From positions 278,708 to 342,707 of the forward strand of contig NPFB01000011.1 in NCBI GenBank assembly GCA_014084085.1: 64,000 nucleotides of DNA, read 5' to 3'. Made by a program: the position numbers and the translations under genes. Of the stretch, positions 58,468-64,000 are shown in pieces. A model generated the notes under the pieces. That model did no database searches. It was given only the letters and a program-made list of their open reading frames with translations, and was not told the origin of the DNA. Numbering within the stretch: the first letter of the stretch is position 1; each line of letters begins with the position of its first letter. Source of the DNA: Hondaea fermentalgiana. Taxonomy: Eukaryota > Sar > Bigyra > Thraustochytrida > Thraustochytriidae.

Positions 58468-58893
58468 AATATCGTTCAATTTCTTCTGACTTCCTTTTCA
58501 TGTCCTATACTCGCAGCATCTGAGCATTTCAGGTACAAAGACATTGCAATATCTTGAGGTCACCTTGATTTCGTTTTTCGTTTTGCTCGGTTCCACAACC
58601 AAAAAGAAATTTGCGTCTTTCTCTTTGGCGAGATGACAAAAGCCGTCAAAGTTGAGTGGGGTTGTTTTTTAACTTATTTATCAAAATTCCAGAGCAATGC
58701 TGAACAAGAGAGTGCCTTTCATATTCCAAAATTGCGCGCCTTGCACTTGAAGACATACATTGTCCACGTTGCAAACAGGGAGAAAGCGAAGGAATGATGA
58801 AGTAAACTCGATCCGTAGTTGGCACGGCACAATGAATGCTGTATCCTGTTTTTGCATTGCGTAGAAATATCACATGTTCCCAAATGGAGGCTG
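58468..58893. other. Convergent intergenic, 3' UTRs
   Basis: About 430 bp of AT-richer DNA between two convergent genes. Nothing is recognised beyond likely 3' UTR sequence. Confidence 0.5.
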
Positions 58894-59814
58894 CTACCTA
58901 CGCATGAAGAAAAGAAGGCCGAGCAAGAATGTCCATAGGAAGAGGATGTCCGACGATGGGCCGCGCAGGCGAAAGGAGGCCGCGGAAGGCGCGATGACAG
59001 TGTCTGGGTCAAAGTTCGCATACGTATTGCTTGTCATGTCCACGAAGCATGTCTTCCATTCATTACCTCGGGTGCAGAGACCATCGGATCCCGTGCAGTA
59101 CTTTGTGGACAGGATACGAGTATTGGAAGAGGTGTCCATTTTCGTCTCGGACGAGCATGCATCGACGGCCCAAATGTACTCGGTATGCAGCACGGCCTTG
59201 TCGGCGTCCAGGAACGGAAAGTAATAGTCGCACTCGCCGTATTGGAGGCAACTTTCATTGATGGCGAAGTCGTACTCATCGACGAGATCGTCGATGATCG
59301 TGAGGGCATTCTTGAGCCCAATGCCGAGCGAGAGATCGTGCGCCGTCGTTGCTTGCCACTTGTTGAACTCGATTTGGGCAGCCTTGGCCTGGGCCGCGGT
59401 GGAAAGACCATCAATGTGGGGCCAGCACTCGTCGGCTGTGTAGCAGTCGACGTTGTCGAGCTCGACGGCATCGCAGCCCAAGCTCGCAGCGCGCTCGAAG
59501 CGGGTTTTCAATAGGGTACGTGCAGCGGAAGAGGTGATGTCGATCCAGTACTCGTCCCAATCTTCGAGATTGCCGACGGTGACGGCCATCCATGCGTCCA
59601 TGTCGGCTATGACATCGTCACGCCAGGTTTCGACGGTACCGACGGAAAAGTAGCAGATAATCTTTGCGCTTCCCGCCTTGTACTCGTCCATGTCCTCAGT
59701 GTCGATGTCAACCAGGATCGCATCGGGGTCCTCGGCGCTGTCGGCGCTGCCGTCTTGAAAGCCCCACGCCAGGTTTCTCCACGAGGCGCCGGCCTCGAGG
59801 GCGAAGCCACTCAT
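58894..59814 (-). CDS. GH114-like (endo-alpha-1,4-polygalactosaminidase family) protein with hydrophobic C-terminus
   Basis: A 306-residue protein from the ATG at 59814, with GH114/TM1410-family landmarks: ICYFSVGTVETWRDD, WIDITSSAARTLLKTRFE, GCDAVELDNVD with the candidate acidic residues, GIGLKNA, DFAINESCLQYGECDYYFPF and a terminal EYIW block. Characterised members cleave galactosaminogalactan. The last 20 residues are hydrophobic (SSDILFLWTFLLGLLFF then MRR), like a GPI-attachment signal or a tail anchor. No signal peptide is encoded from this ATG, which is odd for a secreted enzyme. The frame is open upstream without an ATG through GC-rich DNA, so a signal-peptide exon further 5' is likely. 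Confidence 0.82.
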   Translation of the reverse strand: MSGFALEAGASWRNLAWGFQDGSADSAEDPDAILVDIDTEDMDEYKAGSAKIICYFSVGTVETWRDDVIADMDAWMAVTVGNLEDWDEYWIDITSSAARTLLKTRFERAASLGCDAVELDNVDCYTADECWPHIDGLSTAAQAKAAQIEFNKWQATTAHDLSLGIGLKNALTIIDDLVDEYDFAINESCLQYGECDYYFPFLDADKAVLHTEYIWAVDACSSETKMDTSSNTRILSTKYCTGSDGLCTRGNEWKTCFVDMTSNTYANFDPDTVIAPSAASFRLRGPSSDILFLWTFLLGLLFFMRR

Positions 59815-60887
59815 GGCGCTGGCTCGTCGGGCGAACGACTCAACCGGCGCGGCTGGGCAGGCAGGCTGCCTGGGGCTACCTCCCTGTCTCGCTCGCTGCC
59901 TCTCCCTCCGGCGACGCGCGACGCGCGCAAGCACGCAGGCACGCAGACGCGAAGGCGGGTCTGCCGCGCTGCGCTGCGCCGCGCCGCCACCACTCCGCCC
60001 AGGCCTCCCTGCCCCGGCGCGTGCGCCCCCAAGCGGCTGTGGCTCTGTCGAGCGGGCACGCACGACGCGTGCAGCGAAGACACTTTCGCTGCTTCCCTCT
60101 TTGAGAGAGAGGGAAAAGGAAAAAGAAAAGAATGGAACGAGAATCGCGCCTGCGACTTTGAATTCAAATTCAAATTCAAACTCAAAGTTTGACAGTGAAT
60201 TCAAATTCAAAGTTTGAATTCAAATTTGAATTTGAATTTGAATTTGATTCGCCTGGTCGTCGAATTAGGTAAGTTAGATTCGCGATAGGAATTCACGGCC
60301 TGCCCGCCCGCCCGCCAGCGCGCCCGCCAAATGCTGATGGGCGCAGCCGCTGGCCCGCGAGCAGAACCCCGGCCAGCGCAGCCGTCGTCGGCAGCTGGTG
60401 CGAGCTCGCTAGCTGCAGCTGCCTGCAGGAGCGGGAGGCTGGACCTGGGGCCGCCAGCGCCTGCACTTTACTGGAGTGCACTGCGCGCGTCGACGAGGCC
60501 GCCGCGCAGTGTGGCCTGGAAAGCTGAATCTCGAGAAGCGCGCGACAGACAGCGAGCGGCACGTATTCACGGGCGCTGGGACGGAGGTCCAGCAGTACGA
60601 GCAGCGGCAACAGCCAGAGGGCTGGCGGGCCGGGTGGGTGGGAGGAAGACGGACGGCTGGAATGGCGGCGATACATCCAGCCAGCCAGCCAGCCAGCCAG
60701 CCAGCTCTGAAGACGCCGCACGAGCTGCTGGTGGTGTTGCCTGCAGCAGCAGCTGCTGCTCGCAACAACAACTAACTGCAACGCTGACGGCACGTGCACA
60801 GAGTCGCATTCGCCAGCGGGTTTGCGTTTGGGAAAAGGCGAGAGGCGAACCACACGTGGAGGCTGATTCAGAAGCAGCGGCCAGCGG
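59815..60887. other. Intergenic, about 1.07 kb, with AT-rich palindrome and CAGC repeats
   Basis: The part next to the GH114 gene is GC-rich and open on the minus strand, and may hide an upstream exon. The AT palindrome is listed separately. A CAGC run lies at 60677-60703. No other gene is supported. Confidence 0.5.
60158..60250. repeat. AT-rich inverted repeat of AATTCA / TGAATT units
   Basis: The left arm at 60160-60189 is AATTCA units and the right arm at 60218-60247 is the reverse-complementary TTTGAA units, with a shorter copy of both in the middle (60198-60220). The arms match perfectly over at least 20 bp. It is sharply AT-rich within GC-rich DNA and could form a cruciform. Confidence 0.85.
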
Positions 60888-62244
60888 TCACAGGACCGCG
60901 GCGGAAGCATCGTCGTACAGATCGCAGGTGTAGCGCGCCCAAGGGTCTTGCGGCGCGCGGCGCAGCTGGGCGAGAAAGTTTTCCACGGCAGTGTCGTGGC
61001 GCAAGCGAGCGATGTCTTCGGCGTGGAGTCTTGCATCGACGGCCCGCGCGTAGAGTCTCCACGCAGCGCGAGCATCCGTGGATGCGCGGAAAGACTGTAC
61101 CTTGGAGCGAGCTCCCAACGAACCTTGGGACGGGTCGCGGCGGCGAGGCGATGGGTAGCGGATAATGAAGCCAGGGTCAGACGGAGGAGGGTCAGGTGCA
61201 AAAATGTCCTGAAATTTGGCCTCGGTAGCAGCATCAGTGCCTTGCTGCGCCAGCTCAAAATCGAGGCTGTGTTTTCGACCAGGCAGAACACAGCCGTACT
61301 TGGCCGCCTTGCGCACGAGAACGCGTCGCGCAATGCTCAGCTCCAAGTATAATCTTGCGCGGAGCGTGTCCAACGCGACCAGAGCGGCACCACGCGTTGC
61401 GTTGACCTGATGGTTGGCGACGTCTCCATCTCCCGCATTCGATGCCGATTCGAGATCGTCAGCATGTTTGGCAGCCAGGACGGCTTGCTCGATCTCGTGG
61501 CGATCTGCTGATGCGAGACTGTCCAAATCCTTTTTGAACTGTCTCAATTCGCGCCGGACGTAGCTGAATCCTCGAAGAAAGATCTCGACCTCTTTGCGGA
61601 GATCCTCCGACATGGGTCCCAACTCGTCGTCCAAAAGTTTCGCCTTGACCATGTCGAGGGTCTCAATCGAGGCATCGAGGTCACGAGCCCTTATACTTTG
61701 TTTGAATTTTGCACATCGATTCCACGCATTTCGAACATTGATATTCTGAAGACCTGTACCTGTGTTTCGATTACCATGTCAGACAAAGCGCACGCCAACA
61801 ATAGAATACGCGCCACCGTTTTTTTGTTTGTTTTTTTGTTTGTTTTTTTCCAGCGCACGAGTGAGACCTACCTTGTCCACTGTACGAGTACACTTGTGCC
61901 ATCTTGTCCAGGTACTCGAGTAGCTTTTCACTCGCCTTTTCCAGGTACTCCCATGTGCCAACAGCGTCGATCGTATCGACCACGTCCTCTTCCAAACGCG
62001 TCTTGCCATCATTCACGACAATGTCTTCTTCATCTTCTTTTCCTTTTTGCGTCTTCTCGTTGTCAGCATAGGGAAGGGTTTGCTCGATTTGCTGTTCAAC
62101 CTCCTCACTCGCAACGCCAGCTTCTTTTTGCACGCGGACCTTCGCCTCCTGCTTCCAACGTTGGGCGAGCGCCGTCGTGGCCGGACTCAGCGGGCTTCCG
62201 GGTGGGCTCTCCGGAGACGGGCTCGGGGCCTCCGTATCTGCCAT
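60888..62244 (-). CDS. Hypothetical coiled-coil-like protein, one intron
   Basis: Exons 62244-61872 and 61759-60888 encode 414 residues. The donor CAAG|GTAGGT and acceptor AACACAG|GT join in frame to give SYSGQGTGLQNINVRNAW. The sequence between the acceptor and the later in-frame ATG at 61652 is clearly protein-like (NRCAKFKQSIRARDLDASIE), so that ATG is internal. The N-terminal 30 residues are Pro/Ser-rich, followed by acidic helices. Residues about 120-215 are helical and charged (LDMVKAKLLDDELGPM, then FLRGFSYVRRELRQFKKDLD). The C-terminal half has Arg-rich helices ending DLYDDASAAVL. No signal peptide, membrane helix or known motif is visible. I do not recognise the family. Confidence 0.75.
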
Positions 62245-62443
62245 GGGAACAATGGAGTCTTTTTCATGGTTTGCATGACCATTCCACTGCACTCACATGT
62301 CAGTCATGAGGCCCAGCTCAGGCTCAGGCCCAGGCCCAGGCTCACTGGCAAGCAGGCAGGTAGGGCAGACTCAGGCTGAAAATAGGCCTAACGGTAAAAT
62401 CATTTCCTTCCAGTTTTTATTCTTGATAATCTTTCTCATCGAA

Positions 62444-64000
62444 TCAAAATGCGAAACCCTCACCAACAATGTCTGGCGTGAGAAGAGGACGCAATTGCTC
62501 CTTAACGTTGGCACGAATGCCTGCGTCTTCGATTTTCTCTGCCACGTAGTCGCGAAGACGCAGCGCTCGAAGCCGAGCCCATGCTTGCTGTACGACAGCG
62601 AAATCGCTAAAGAATGGGTTTCTTTCGCCAGCAGGTTTTGAGTCGCATGTTGCAACGTGCTGATGACAAGCCTGCGAGTCATTGCCTGTATCCTGCAAGC
62701 ACCATGCGCAGAAGCGGCATGGGCAAGCAGCACATTCGAGAGCGCAGCAGCCGTCAAAGTCAGCAAAGACTGTCGAGCAACGCGGGCACGACATGGCGAG
62801 GACCTCATTCTGGATGGTACGAATGTGATTCTGCGTTGTCGGGTCCAGCCCATGTTCGCGAAGCGCTGCGTCAAGACGGAGCTGAAGCTGGCGCTCTTGT
62901 TCGGCTGCGGCGTCTCGCTCAAAATGTGTACGCACGATGTCGAGCAAAGCTGCAAAGTCCTCGTCTGGAACTGCGGCTGCAATGGAACGTCCAAGGATAA
63001 CAAGATCACAGTCTGGCGCGACACAGCACATGCTTCCATCCCGTAGTACCTTGACATGCGACTGAGCCTCGGTGGCAGCGCAAACGGACATGCTCAGGCA
63101 ATCTTTGCATGTGAAGTGGCCGTCGGCGCAAGAGACGCCCTCATCGGCGGGGTAAATGTCGAGACAAATGGCACACGAGGCCGACTTCACTGGCTCGACC
63201 TGAAAGGCCTCGTGACGCATGGCTTGTAGCGCGGTAGGCCGCTGTGCTGGATCTTCAGACTGCAAAGATGAAATAAGCGAGCGAATTGCCTCGGGGATTT
63301 TCAGGTCCATGTAGAGGTCTGCGAGGACCATAGCCGCGGAGAAGAGATCCACAGCAGGCTCTACTTTGTCAACATTTCCGCTGCGGAGCTCAGGGGCCAT
63401 GTATTTAAGGGTGGCCTGCACAGGCTGAGTCATGGTCACGTCGTGCATTTGAACACCATCAAAGTCGCCAAGAACGGGCGACAAGCCCGGGGCGAGAAAG
63501 ACGTTTTCTGGCTTGACGTCGCAGTGCACGAAGCCTTGCGAGTGCAAATCGTGAAGGCCAGATAGAAGACCGGTGGCGATGCGCCTGCGCGTCGCCAAGT
63601 CTGCATGCGGGTTGTCGCGGATCCAGGCGGAAAGATCGCCGCCTGAGTAATAGGGCAACAAAATGCAGCCCTCACGGTCACCCTGCGAAAAAGCGCCCTG
63701 GATGCGCCCTATATAGGCCGAGTTCAACTGGGCGAGAGCTGCGACCTGACGATAGAATCGACTGCTCCACTCATCGTTGGCGAGATGAAAGGACTTGAGC
63801 ACAAGAACTCTACCGTTGGAATCGCGAACTTTGAAGACAGATTTCCCAGGCTTGGACGCAAGCTCTTCGACAATCTCAAAGTCTCCGCGCTTGGCATTCG
63901 TCAGCCAAAGACCCAGCGTAAACAGCTCCCGAGGCACACTAGCACTGATGCCCAAGCTCCGGATCCAATCTTGATCGCAAAGCAACTCAGGATAATGATC
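62444..64000 (-). CDS. Protein kinase-like domain fused to RING/IBR-type zinc domains, 5' end missing
   Basis: The minus strand is open from the right edge to 62444 (about 518 codons visible); the N-terminus lies outside the window. Residues about 41-265 are a kinase-like domain: ATP lysine in VLVLKSF, catalytic loop HCDVKPENV, and GDFDGV where DFG is expected (DFD), then YMAPEL. Next is a RING-like cluster (CAICLDIYPADEGVSCADGH, then CKDCL, then CCVAPDC). A helical linker precedes a final IBR/RING2-like cluster (CPRCSTVFADFDGC, then CAACPCRFCAWCL, then HVATC). The arrangement suggests an RBR-type ubiquitin ligase with a kinase domain in cis. The two loop substitutions leave kinase activity uncertain. 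Confidence 0.82.
   Translation of the reverse strand, partial: DHYPELLCDQDWIRSLGISASVPRELFTLGLWLTNAKRGDFEIVEELASKPGKSVFKVRDSNGRVLVLKSFHLANDEWSSRFYRQVAALAQLNSAYIGRIQGAFSQGDREGCILLPYYSGGDLSAWIRDNPHADLATRRRIATGLLSGLHDLHSQGFVHCDVKPENVFLAPGLSPVLGDFDGVQMHDVTMTQPVQATLKYMAPELRSGNVDKVEPAVDLFSAAMVLADLYMDLKIPEAIRSLISSLQSEDPAQRPTALQAMRHEAFQVEPVKSASCAICLDIYPADEGVSCADGHFTCKDCLSMSVCAATEAQSHVKVLRDGSMCCVAPDCDLVILGRSIAAAVPDEDFAALLDIVRTHFERDAAAEQERQLQLRLDAALREHGLDPTTQNHIRTIQNEVLAMSCPRCSTVFADFDGCCALECAACPCRFCAWCLQDTGNDSQACHQHVATCDSKPAGERNPFFSDFAVVQQAWARLRALRLRDYVAEKIEDAGIRANVKEQLRPLLTPDIVGEGFAF

Noticed and set aside
60293..61333. A 346-codon minus-strand open frame overlapping the 414-residue gene
   Set aside because: It overlaps the supported exon in another frame and continues into CAGC repeats with Ser/Arg/Cys-biased content.

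Overview
The window is a piece of a compact, GC-rich nuclear genome from a unicellular eukaryote. The evidence is a set of typically eukaryotic genes (a TTLL1-type tubulin polyglutamylase, an eEF2-kinase-like alpha-kinase, Fip1, SURF1, a Yippee protein, a soluble-adenylyl-cyclase-like giant), GT-AG introns in at least four genes, a peroxisomal SKL end on isocitrate lyase and a farnesylation-type CaaX end on another protein. Most genes are intronless or have one short intron. Intergenic spaces of roughly 0.3 to 2.4 kb are full of simple repeats. The combination (osmotrophy-type enzymes, centriole/flagellar genes, dense low-intron GC-rich layout) fits a labyrinthulomycete (thraustochytrid) stramenopile. 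That is an inference, not something the sequence proves.

Layout. 1-10 kb, all minus strand: a membrane-anchored GH5_12-type glycosidase cut by the window edge, a Cys-repeat CaaX protein, glyoxysomal isocitrate lyase with a long repeat-rich upstream region, and a type II membrane protein. 10-24.5 kb: a repeat-rich gap with a broken minus-strand relic, then a spliced GT4 glycosyltransferase, SURF1, an enoyl-CoA hydratase/isomerase, a winged-helix-like nuclear candidate with a duplicated 3' end, the alpha-kinase, TTLL1 and a secreted purple acid phosphatase. 24.5-32.5 kb: a bacterial-type RNase HII with a presequence-like N-terminus, a poorly resolved interval with one or two small genes, a non-RD protein kinase, Fip1 and an MscS-type channel. 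32.5-46.6 kb: two very large divergent paralogues, each with a PAP2-like block that has lost catalytic motifs plus a second multi-pass membrane block I do not recognise, followed by a DEP-mercuric-reductase-like fusion and a PAP2 phosphatase with motifs 2 and 3 intact. 48-64 kb: the 2355-residue cyclase, an EF-hand-like protein with unexplained in-frame sequence beyond its stop, Yippee, a GH114-like protein, a spliced unknown and a kinase-RING/IBR fusion running off the right edge.

How the genes fit together. Isocitrate lyase (PTS1 SKL) and the hydratase/isomerase (ending SKI) suit peroxisomal fatty-acid use feeding the glyoxylate shunt. GH5_12, GH114, GT4 and the purple acid phosphatase suit surface or secreted carbohydrate and phosphate handling. 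The PAP2 gene and its two catalytically degenerate giant relatives lie within 14 kb and share a distinctive cysteine-containing loop. This locus is the most likely undescribed system in the window.

Starts given are the first ATG consistent with the conserved protein; several reading frames are open further upstream without an ATG. No tRNA, rRNA or CRISPR array was found.
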